A DNA stretch of 64,000 bases from Schistocerca nitens (taxonomy: Eukaryota > Arthropoda > Insecta > Orthoptera > Acrididae). Positions 30,505-40,444 of this stretch are shown here, one piece after another; within the stretch, counting starts at the first letter, position 1, and the number at the start of each line of letters is the position of its first letter. The translations under genes and the position numbers were made by a program. The stretch is taken from the NCBI RefSeq assembly GCF_023898315.1, contig NC_064619.1, positions 503,722,594-503,786,593 on the forward strand, in the 5' to 3' direction. The notes under the pieces were generated by a model. That model was not told the DNA's origin and did no database searches. It was given only the letters and a program-made list of their open reading frames with translations.

Positions 30505-33500
30505 TTCCCCCATGAACCATGGACCTTGCCGTTGGTGGGGAGGCTTGCGTGCCTCAGCGATACAGATGGCCGTACCGTAGGTGCAACCACAACGGAGGGG
30601 TATCTGTTGAGAGGCCAGACAAACATGTGTTTCCTGAAGAGGGGCAGCAGCCTTTTCAGTAGTTGCAGGGGCAACAGTCTGGATGATTGACCGATCTGCC
30701 CTTGTAACATTAACCAAAACGGCCTTGCTGTGCTGGTACTGCGAACGGCTGAAAGCAAGGGGAAACTACAGCCGTAATTTTTCCCGAGGACATGCAGCTT
30801 TACTGTATGATTAAATGATGATGGCGTCCTCTTGGGTAAAATATTCCGGAATTAAAATAGTCCCCCATTCGGATCTCCGGGCGGGGACTACTCAAGAGGA
30901 TGTCGTTATCAGGAGAAAGAAAACTGGCATTCTACGGATCGGAGCGTGGAATGTCAGATCCCTTAATCGGGCAGGTAGGTTAGAAAATTTAAAAAGGGAA
31001 ATGGATAGGTTAAAGTTAGATATAGTGGGAATTAGTGAAGTTCGGTGGCAGGAGGAACAAGACTTCTGGTCAGGTGACTACAGGGTTATAAATACAAAAT
31101 CAAATAGGGGTAATGCAGGAGTAGGTTTAATAATGAATAAAAAAATAGGAGTGCGGGTTAGCTACTACAAACAGCATAGTGAACGCACTATTGTGGCCAA
31201 GATAGACACAAAGCCCATGCCTACTACAGTAGTACAAGTTTATATGCCAACTAGCTCTGCAGATGATGAAGAAATTGATGAAATGTATGACGAGATAAAA
31301 GAAATTTTTCAGGTAGTGAAGGGAGACGAAAATTTAATAGTCATGGGTGACTGGAATTCGTCAGTAGGAAAAGGGAGAGAAGGAAACATAGTAGGTGAAT
31401 ATGGAGTGGGGGGAAGAAGTGAAAGAGGAAGCCGCCTTGTAGAATTTTGCACAGAGCATAACTTAATCATAGCTAACACTTGGTTCAAGAATCATAAAAG
31501 AAGGTTGTATACCTGGAAGAATCCTGGAGATACTAATGGGTATCAGATAGATTATATAATGGTAAGACAGAGATTTAGGAACCAGGTTTTAAATTGTAAG
31601 ACATTTCCAGGGGCAGATGTGGATTCTGACCACAATCTATTGGTTATGAACTGCAGATTGAAACTGAAGAAACTGCAAAAAGGTGGGAATTGAAGGAGAT
31701 GGGACCTTGATAAACTGAAAGAACCAGAGGTTGTAGAGAGTTTCAGGGAGTGCATAAGGGAACAATTGACAGGAATGGGGGAAAGAAATACAGTAGAAGA
31801 AGAATGGGTAGATCTGAGGGATGAAGTAGTGAAGGCAGCAGAGGATCAAGTAGGTAAAAAGACGAGGGCTAATAGAAATCCTTGGGTAACAGAAGAAATA
31901 TTGAATTTAATTGATGAAAGGAGAAAATATAAAAATGCAGTAAATGAAGCAGGCAAAAGGGAATACAAACGTCTCAAAAATGAGATCGACAGAAAGTGCA
32001 AAATGGCTAAGCAGGGATGGCTAGAGGACAAATGAAAGGATGTAGAGGCTTGTCTCACTAGGGGTAAGATAGATACTGCCTACAGGAAAATTAAAGAGAC
32101 CTTTGGAGAGAAGAGAACCATTTGTATGAATATCAAGAGCTCAGATGGCAACCCAGTTCTAAGCAAAGAAGGGAAGGCAGAAAGGTGGAAGGAGTATATA
32201 GAGGGTTTATACAAGGGCGATGTACTTGAGGACAGTATTATGGAAATGGAAGAGGATGTAGATGAAGATGAAATGGGAGATAAGATACTGCGTGAAGAGT
32301 TTGATAGAGCACTGAAAGATCTGAGTCGAAACAAGGCCCCGGGAGTAGACAACATCCCATTACAACTACTGATGGCCTTGGGAGAGCCAGTCATGACAAA
32401 ACTCTACCATCTGGTGAGCAAGATGTATGAGACAGGCGAAATACCCACAGACTTCAAGAAGAATATAATAATTCCAATACCAAAGAAAGCAGGTGTTGAC
32501 AGATGTGAAAATTACCGAACTATCAGTTTAATAAGTCACAGCTGAAAAATACTAACGCGAATTCTTTACAGACGAATGGAAAAACTGGTAGAAGCGGACC
32601 TCGGGGAAGATCAGTTTGGATTCCGTAGAAATGTTGGAACACGTGAGGCAATACTAACCTTACGACTTATCTTAGAAGAAAGATTAAGAAAAGGCAAACC
32701 TACGTTTCTAGCATGTGTAGACTTAGAGAAAGCTTTTGACAACGTTAACTGGAATACTCTCTTTCAAATTCTGAAGGTGGCAGGGGTAAAATACAGGGAG
32801 CGAAAGGCTATTTACAATTTGTACAGAAACCAGATGGCAGTTATAAGAGTCGAGGGGCATGAAAGGGAAGCAGTGGTTGGGAAAGGAGTGAGACAGGGTT
32901 GTAGCCTCTCCCCGATGTTATTCAATCTGTATATTGAGCAAGCAGTAAAGGAAACAAAAGAAAAATTCGGAGTAGGTATAAAAATTCATGGAAAAGAAGT
33001 AAAAACTTTGAGGTTCGCCGATGACATTGTAATTCTGTCAGAGACAGCAAAGGACTTGGAAGAGCAGTTGAACGGAATGGACAGTGTCTTGAAAGAAGGA
33101 TATAAGATGAACATCAACAAAAGCAAAACGAGGATAATGGAATGTAGTCAGATTAAATCGGGTGATGCTGAGTGGATTAGATTAGGAAATGAGACACTTA
33201 AAGTAGTAAAGGAGTTTTGCTATTTAGGGAGTAAAATAACTGATGATGGTCGAAGTAGAGAGGATATAAAATGTAGACTGGCAATGGCAAGGAAATCGTT
33301 TCTGAAGAAGAGAAATTTGTTAACATCGAGTATAGATTTAAGGGTCAGGAAGTCGTTTCTGAAAGTATTTGTATGGAGTGTAGCCATGTATGGAAGTGAA
33401 ACATGGACGATAACCAGTTTGGACAAGAAGAGAATAGAAGCTTTCGAAATGTGGTGCTACAGAAGAATGCTGAAGATAAGGTGGGTAGATCACGTAACTA

Positions 33501-33798
33501 ATGAGGAGGTATTGAATAGGATTGGGGAGAAGAGAAGTTTGTAGCACAACTTGACTAGAAGAAAGGATCGGTTGGTAGGACATGTTTTGAGGCATCAAGG
33601 GATCACAAATTTAGCATTGGAGGGCAGCGTGGAGGGTAAAAATCGTAGAGGGAGACCAAGAGATCAATACACTAAGCAGATTCAGAAGGATGTAGGTTGC
33701 AGTAGGTACTGGGAGATGAAGAAGCTTGCACAGGATAGAGTAGCATGGAGAGCTGCATCAAACCAGTCTCAGGACTGAAGACCACAACAACAACAACA
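30505..33798 (+). mobile_element. Full-length RTE-type LINE, copy 1
   Basis: The element runs from cttcccccatgaaccatgg to a (CAA)n tail at about 33,782-33,798, the RTE style of 3' end. The duplication acaccaaaatt is at 30,494-30,504 and 33,799-33,809; its last bases overlap the CAA repeat, so the border could shift by a few bases. A 310-bp 5' UTR precedes a single ORF with endonuclease and reverse transcriptase. Copy 2 lies inverted at 35,580-39,060. Confidence 0.93.
30815..33778 (+). pseudogene. RTE polyprotein: APE endonuclease plus reverse transcriptase, one frame with four stops
   Basis: The ATG at 30,815 begins an apurinic-like endonuclease: LRIGAWNVRSLNR, GISEVRWQEEQD, IVMGDWNSSVGKG and VDSDHNLLVMNC give the Asn, Glu, Asp/Asn and SDH catalytic blocks. 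The reverse transcriptase follows: KAPGVDNIPLQLL, IPIPKKAGVDRCENYRTISL, DQFGFRRNVGTREAI, CVDLEKAFDNV, GVRQGCSLSPMLFNLY and TLRFADDIVILSE (FADD at about 33,014-33,025). The C-terminus has RWVDHVTNEEVL and RRGRPRDQYTKQI. All 988 codons are in one frame with no indel. It is broken only by stops at 31,691, 32,033, 32,543 (TGA) and 33,542 (TAG). At three of these (all but 31,691) I could compare copy 2, which shows Cys or Trp. Confidence 0.95.
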
Positions 33799-33809
33799 AC
33801 ACCAAAATT

Positions 33810-34239
33810 TCTATTTCATTTTGATTTCTTATGCCTTTCTGTAGTATAATGTACTACCATCCAATGTATTCGCTTCACACCCAACTGAGGTTTCAGATCC
33901 AAACACAACAGTTTTATCTTGATTTCGCACAATTCTCTGTAAAAGAAAATGTTAGTAGCATATGGATAATGCATTAGGTTCGGATAATGGATCGTAACAC
34001 AGCAGCTTTTTTTTATTCCATTTCCTACGTTTTCCTGTAGAAGAATACATTAAAAAGCGACTGTAGCGTTGTCTCCTAAACGCACGCACAGCTACATTGT
34101 TACACCGCAAAACATCCGTCTTATGTTACAATTGTTCATTTCGATTGCTTTTGTATTCAAGAATGTTTTAACAGAATGTATATTTGTTTTATCTTTGCAT
34201 ATACATTAAGTGCAGTTCACGCACCGTATTACATTTTCA
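33810..34239. other. Unassigned AT-rich sequence
   Basis: No supported feature between the RTE element and the next SINE. Confidence 0.35.
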
Positions 34240-34250
34240 TTGAGCGCAGG

Positions 34251-34448
34251 GCCGGCCGGTGTGGCCGTGCGGTTAAAGGCGCTTCAGTCTGGAACCGCGT
34301 GACCGCTACGGTCGCAGGTTCGAATCCTGCCTCGGGCATGGATGTGTGTGATGTCCTTAGGTTAGTTAGGTTTAATTAGTTCTAAGTTCTAGGCGACTGA
34401 TGACCTCAGCAGTTAAGTCGCATAGTGCTCAGAGCCATTTGAGCCATT
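34251..34448 (+). mobile_element. tRNA-derived SINE, head type 1
   Basis: Starts gccggccggtgtggccgtgc with B-box ggttcgaatcc and ends agccatttgagccat. The duplication ttgagcgcagg lies at 34,240-34,250 and 34,449-34,459. Confidence 0.95.
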
Positions 34449-34859
34449 TTGAGCGCAGGTATACCACTTGTGGGTCATCCGATACAAACAATAGCAGCAC
34501 ACGTCAGAAGTTAGAAGCGAGCTCAACTAAAATGGCAGTTGTAAATTGAACGGGTAGTACTTATCAAAGGAGTGAGGTTAGGGAGAAAGAGCAGTGTAGC
34601 CCATGAAGCTCGAATACCCAGGGCTTAGTCGTTCGGTATTTGACAATTGGAGCACTTGATGTCTTGCAACAAAGTTTACGTACAAATTTCAAACCATTAC
34701 GAAACATTTTCTCGCTGACAACCCCCACAAAATGTAGACTCAGAAAATGTTCATCGCTTACTACAATTTCGCTTGTCATGCAGTGAAAGTTACGCATGAA
34801 GCACGACATTTTAGTTTATTTCTTATTTGCTGCTGAATGTACTCGTGACACATTTTGCA

Positions 34860-35480
34860 GATAGTACTCACGAGTACCATTGAGTGCACCAGCAAAATTA
34901 TATCATTGTAAGACACGCAATTCAGGGGATATGACGCAACCACCACTGAGATGCGTGAAAAACTGCCGCATCATGGAATACGTTTAAATTTATTACTTCG
35001 TTGCTACTAACTCTATTCGCTATACGTATGGCAGACGCTATCCACATATTCCTTTGAATGTACCTGAAAGTGTCATTGTGTGACTAAAAATTCAGGAGAT
35101 ATGACGTCGAATACTGAGGTGCGTGAAAAATGCAGCAGCGTGTATGACATTTTAATTTATTACTTCTTTACGACTCACTCTATTTGCGAGAAATTTTGCA
35201 GAGAGTATCCGCATATGCTACTAAATATACCAAGAAAAACGCATCATTTACGACACGTTGTTCGGTAAATATGACATCATAAATACTAAGATACGGAAAA
35301 AGTACCACATCAATGCATCACCAAATTTATTGTTCCTTTACTACTAACTCTGCTCACGTTCTCAGACAGTTACCTCTATATACCACTCTACGTAGCTGCA
35401 AAATTATATCAGTATAAAGCTCCTGGTGCAGGAGATACGACGTCGTAAAGTCTGAGCTGCGTGAAAATGAACCTGCATGG
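34860..35480. repeat. Degenerate tandem repeat, about 165-180-bp period, four units
   Basis: Corresponding words recur near 34,920, 35,090, 35,262 and 35,425: ggggatatgacg, aggagatatgacgtcg, gtaaatatgacatc and aggagatacgacgtcg. Each is followed by a tactgagNtgcgtgaaaa-like string and then by an attactNcNttNctacta block. The units are diverged, so the array is old. A single unit lies near 4,370-4,480. Confidence 0.65.
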
Positions 35481-35595
35481 CGAAATTCGCTAGAGACACT
35501 GCTGAAAAATCTGTGTGAAATATGTTAAATGTATAGGAAATATATATGACTTGAGGGTAAGCGGGGAACGTCTCAGGTTATTGTTGTTGTGGTCT

Positions 35596-38500
35596 TCAGT
35601 CCAGAGACTGGTTTGATGCAGCTCTCCATGCTACTCTATCCTGTTCAAGCTTCTTCATGTCCCAGTACCTAGGGCAACCTACATCCTTCTGAATCTGCTT
35701 AGTGTATTCATCTCTTGGTTTACCTCTACGAATTTTACCCTCCACGCTGCCCTCCAATACTAAACTGTTGATCCCTTGATGCCTCAGAATGTTCCCTACC
35801 AACCATTCTTCTAGTCAAGCTGTGCCACAAATTTTTCTTCTCTCCAATTCTATTCAATACCTCTTCATTAGTTATGAGATCTACCCATCTAATCATCAGC
35901 ATTCTTCTGTAGCACCACATTTCGAAAGCTTCTATTCTCTTCTTGTCCAAACTATTTATCGTCCACGTTTCACTTCCATACATGGCTACATTCCATACAA
36001 ATACTTTCAGAAACGACTTCCTGACACTTAAGTCTATACTAGATGTTAACAAATTTCTCTTCTTCAGAAACGTTTTCCTTGCCATTGCCACTCTACAGTT
36101 TATATCCTCTCTGCTTCAACCATCATGAGTTATTTTGCTCCCTAAATATGAAAACTCATCTAGTACTTTAAGCGTCTCATTTCCTAATCTAATTCCAGCA
36201 GCATCACCCGATTTAATTCGACTACATTCCATTGTCCTCGTTTTGCTTTTGTTGATGTTCATCTTATGGCCGCCTTTCAAGTCACTGTCCATTCCGTTTA
36301 GTTGCTCTTCCAGGTCCTTTACTGTCTCTGACATAATTACAACGTCATCGGCGAAACCTCAAAGTTTTTATTTCTTCTCCATCGATTTTAATTCCTACTT
36401 CGAATTTTTCTTTTGTTTCCTTTACTGCTTGCTCAATATACAAATTGAATAACATCAGGGATAGGCTAGAAACCTGTCTCAGTCCCTTTCCAACCACTAC
36501 TTCCCTTTCATGTCCCTCGACTCTTATAACTCTCATCTGGTTTCTGTACAAATTGTAAATAGCCTTTCTATCCCTGTATTTGACATCTGCCACTTTCAGA
36601 ATTTGAAAGAGAGTATTCCAGTCAAAATTGTCAGAAGCTTTCTCTAAGTCTAAAAATGCTAGAAACGTAGGTTTGCCTTTCCTTAATCTATTTTCTAAGA
36701 CAAGTCGTAGGGTCAGTTTTGCCTCACATGTTCCAACATTTCTACGGAATCAAACTGATCTTCCCCTAGGTCGCCTTCTACCAGTTTTTCCATTCCTTTA
36801 TAAAGAATTCGTGTTAGTATTTTGCATCCATGGCTTATTAAACTGATAGTTCGGTAATTTTCTCGTCTATCAACACCTGCTATCTTTGGGACTGGAATTA
36901 TTATATTCTCCTTGAATTCTGAGGGTATTTCGCCTGTATCATACCTCTTGCTCACTAGATGGTAGAGTTTTGTTAGACCTGGCTCTCGCAAGGCTGTCAG
37001 TAGTTTTAATGGAATATTGTCTATTCCCGGGGCCTTGTTTCGACTTAGGTCTTTCAGTGCTCTGTCAAACTCTTCACGCATTACCATATCTACTATTTCA
37101 TCTTTATCTACATTCTCTTCCATTTCTATAATATTTTACTCAAGAACATCACCCCTTTACAGACCTTCTATATACTCCTCCCACCTTTCCTCTTTCCCTT
37201 CTTTGCTTAGAACGTTTCCAGCTGAGTTCCAGATATTCATGCAAGTGGTTCTCTTTACTCCAAGGGTCTCTTTAATTTTCCTGTAGGCAGTATCTATGTT
37301 ACCCCTAGTGATATGCGCTTCTACATCCTTACATTTGTCCTCTAGCCATCGCTGATTAGCCATTTTGAACTTCGTATCGATCTAATTTTTGAGACCTGTG
37401 TATTCTTTTCTGTCTGCTTCTTTTACTGAATTTTTATATTTTCTCCATTCATCAATTAAATTCAATAGCTCTTCTGTTTCCAAGGATTTCTATTAGCCCT
37501 CGTCTTTTTACCTACTTGATCCTCTGCTGCCTTCACTATTTCATCTCTCAAAGCTACCCATTCTTCTTCTACTGTATTTCTTTCCCCCATTCATTTCAAT
37601 CGTTCCCTAATGTTCTCCCTTAAGCTCTCTGAAGTCTCTGGTTCTTTTGGCAGTTTCTTCAGTTTTAATCTACAGTTCATAACCAATAGATTATTGTCAG
37701 AATCCACATCTGCCCCTGGAAATGTTTTACAATTTAAAACCTGGTTCCTGAATCTGTATCTTACCACTGTATAATCTATATGAGACCTTCCAGTGCCCGC
37801 ATCTCGTGGTCGTGCGGTAGCGTTCTCGCTTCCCACGCCCGGGTTCCCGGGTTTGATTCCCGGCGGGGTCAGGGATTTTCTCTGCTTCGTGATGGCTGGG
37901 TGTTGTGTGCTGTCCTTAGGTTAGTTAGGTTTAAGTAGTTCTAAGCTCTAGGGGACTTATGACCACAGCAGTTGAGTCCCATAGTGCTCAGAGCCATTTG
38001 AACCATTTTTTTTTTTTTTGAACCTTCCAGTATCTCCAGGTTTCTTCCATGTATACAACCTTCTTTTATGATTCTTGAACCAAGTGATAGCTATGGTTAA
38101 GTTATGCTCTGTGCAAAATTCTACCAGGGGGCTTAGTCTTTCATTACTTACTCCCATTCCATGTTCTCCTACTACGTTTCCTTCTCTTCCTTTTCCTACA
38201 ATCGAGTTTAAGTCACCCATGACTATTAAATTTTCGTCTCCCTTCACTATATGAATAATTTCTTTTTTCTCATCATGCATTTCTTCAACCTCTTCGTCAT
38301 CTGCGGAGCTTGTTGGCGAATAAACTTGTACTACTGTAGTAGTCGTGGGCTTCATATCTATCTTGGCCACAATAATGCGTTCACTATGCTGTTTGCAGTA
38401 GCTTACCCGTACTCCTATTTTCCTATTCATTATTAAACCCACTCCTGCATTACCCCTGTGTGATTTTGTGTTTATAATCCTGCATTCACCTGACCAGAAG

Positions 38501-38748
38501 TCTTTTTCCTCCTGCCACCGAACTTCACTAATTCACACTATACCTAACTTCAACCTATCCATTTCCCTTTCTAAATTTTCTAACCTACCTGCCCGATTAA
38601 GGGATCTGACATTCCACGCTCCGATCCGTAGAACGCCTGTTTTCTTTTTCCTGACAATGACGTCCTCCTGAGTAGACCTCACCTGGAGATCCGAATGGGG
38701 GACTATTTTATCTGCGGAATATTTTACCCAAGAGGACGCCATCATCAT
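35596..38748 (-). pseudogene. RTE polyprotein pseudogene of copy 2
   Basis: It is the same protein as in copy 1, in several frames. The N-terminus (ATG at 38,748, SSWVKYSADKIVPHSDLQ; RIGAWNVRSLNRAGR) is followed at 37,957-38,442 by the endonuclease core (IVMGDLNSIVGKG, where Asp-Trp-Asn became Asp-Leu-Asn). The SINE interrupts the gene before NQVLNCKTFPGADVDSDNNL, where the catalytic His of SDH is now Asn. The RT part reads SRNKAPGIDNIPLKLL and ISLISHGCKILTRIL (36,713-37,123). A one-base insertion in the FADD codons near 36,350 converts them to RFRR and a stop. KFEVGIKIDGEEIKTL and the C-terminal IRRGKPRDEYTKQI are present. It is inactive by many changes. Confidence 0.93.
37795..38020 (+). 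mobile_element. tRNA-derived SINE, head type 2, inside RTE copy 2
   Basis: The head (gcccgcatctcgtggtcgtg, cggtagcgttctcgcttccc, B-box ggtttgattcc) differs from type 1. The tail (tccttaggttagttaggttt, tagtgctcagagccatttga) is the type 1 tail. It ends in a long T run, and accttccagt is duplicated at 37,785-37,794 and 38,022-38,031. Confidence 0.94.
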
Positions 38749-39070
38749 TTAATTATACAGTAAAGCTGCATACCCTCGGGAATAATTACGGCTGTAGTTT
38801 CCCCTTGCTTTCAGCCGTTCGCAGTACCAGCACAGCAAGGTCGTTTTGGTTTGTGTTACAAGGCCAGATCAGTCAATCATCCCGACTCTTGCCCCTGGAA
38901 CTTCTGAAAAGGCTGCTGCCCCTCTTCAGGAACCACTTGTTTGTCTGGCCTCAACAGATACCCCTCCGGTGTGGTTGCACCTACGGTACGGCTATCTGTA
39001 TCGCTGAGGCACGCAAGCCTCCCCACCAACGGCAAGGTCCATGGTTCATATGGGGGGAAAGTCTCAGGTT

Positions 39071-39476
39071 GTAAGTTAATTTGGGCGTCTCTGATGATTT
39101 CAACCAAATTTTGTCAACGTAATAATGACGATTTGGAAAGAAATGTTACGAGGGTAAGGACGACCAGGCTGCTCTTAGGATTAGCGTGATAATGTGGGTA
39201 GAGAAATGGTGTGGGTGAGGGGGAGTAGATGGTCAAGCCGATGGAGGAACAAATAGACAGAGTGAGTTGCGAGACAGAGAGAGGGACAGGAGGAAATGAA
39301 GGGACTATGGGGGTGTGGGAGGGGGTAAGCTGGAGGTGGTGGACGGAAAGACGGCGTGTAGGAGATGGACGTAGAGGGAATGAAGAAGGAGATGGACAAA
39401 GAAAGACGGAAGGAGGAGATGAACTAATAGAAATTAGAATAAATGCATACTAGTGCAACGCGGGGTACTTAGTTTA
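39071..39476. repeat. Purine-rich dispersed repeat interrupted by RTE copy 2
   Basis: Directly after the RTE duplication the sequence resumes with gatttcaaccaaattttgtc and tttggaaagaaatgttacg, the same family as 4,247-4,330 and 26,880-26,960. A long gga/gag-rich stretch follows, ending at gtgcaacgcggggtacttag. Together with 34,860-35,569 this probably formed one dispersed element before the RTE insertion. Confidence 0.5.
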
Positions 39477-39912
39477 TGAGAAAATATGGCAGACGTTACA
39501 ATTTCCCAACTCTTGGAGATAGGCAGTTTTGGTAACAATCCTCAAATCGTGAAGAAATCGTAGTGGCTTTCGGGAACTACTATTGCTATCAGATCGCTGT
39601 TCCTTATGGTGTACAATGCGTACAGCTTTTTCAGTGTTCCAGAAATGTGCCAAATCTTATTAACAATAAATCATATGCTGATACACGCAAGGACAGCAGA
39701 ATTATAACTGCGAGAATACTGAAAAACGGCATGTACGCAGTTCGGAAACAGACATCGTAAATTTATGTGATGGCCATTTCCTAAGCTAAAATATATGACA
39801 AGATATAATTTATGATAAACTAATCAACTGACGAAATATTTCGTGAAGACTTTTCTGTTTTAAAGAAGTGCGTTTTGTGCTGCTTGATTGTTGTGTCTAG
39901 ATGAGGGGAGTC
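39477..39912. other. Unassigned sequence
   Basis: No supported feature. A 65-codon plus frame at 39,563-39,760 matches nothing I know. Confidence 0.3.
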
Positions 39913-40112
39913 GCCAGCCGGAGTGGCCAAGCGGTTCTAGGCGCTACAGTCGGGAACCGCGCGACCGCTACGGTTGCAGGTTCGAATCCTGCCTTGGGCA
40001 TGGATGTGTGTGATGTCCTCAGGTTAGTTAGGTTTAAGTAGTTCTAAGTTCTAGGGGACTGACGACCTCAGAAGTTAGGTCCCATAGTGTTCAGAGCCAT
40101 TTGAACCATTTT
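39913..40112 (+). mobile_element. tRNA-derived SINE, head type 1
   Basis: Starts gccagccggagtggccaagc with B-box ggttcgaatcc and ends agccatttgaaccatt. A short flanking match gagtcgc occurs at 39,908-39,914 and 40,118-40,124, so the duplication is short or decayed. Confidence 0.9.
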
Positions 40113-40411
40113 GAAGAGAGTCGCGCGAGTGTAGTCGCAGTATCAGATCTCCATCAGAATATGCATATTTACTAATTAAAGTCGTCACAATTAATTCATC
40201 ACATTTTGAAAGCAATAGTGATACCTTCAGGCTCCAAGATAATAAGGTGATTATTACTCAATATTAAAGCTGTCAGAGGCTCACAAATGAATTCAAGTTG
40301 CAGCTATAAGAATCTCTGTATTTGTGCTATAGTAGTAAGATGTATAGGAGAGCTTCAGTGAAGTCTGGAAGGTAAAAAGAGGCGTACTGGTGTATGTGAA
40401 GGTGTGACTGC

Positions 40412-40444
40412 GGGGGGAGGGGGGAGGGGGGAGGGGGGAGGGAG
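40412..40444 (+). repeat. (GGGGGGA)n tract, G-quadruplex candidate
   Basis: Four G6A units plus a G3 end lie on the plus strand. Four or more G-runs with one-base spacers meet the usual G-quadruplex pattern. Confidence 0.9.

Larger units (their letters stand above)
35580..39060 (-). mobile_element. Full-length RTE-type LINE, copy 2, inverted relative to copy 1
   Basis: In reverse complement it starts just right of the gaaccatggaccttgccg leader and ends in a CAACAACAA tail at 35,580. The 10-bp duplication gtctcaggtt flanks it at 35,570-35,579 and 39,061-39,070. A SINE (37,795-38,020) is inserted in its endonuclease region. Copy 2 is more decayed than copy 1 but contains all regions. Confidence 0.94.

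Noticed and set aside
30530..30607. HDV-like self-cleaving ribozyme in the RTE leader
   Set aside because: A crossing pair of helices exists, but the internal hairpin lies between the first strands of both helices rather than after the second, so the HDV order is not met. Reported only as a possible pseudoknot.
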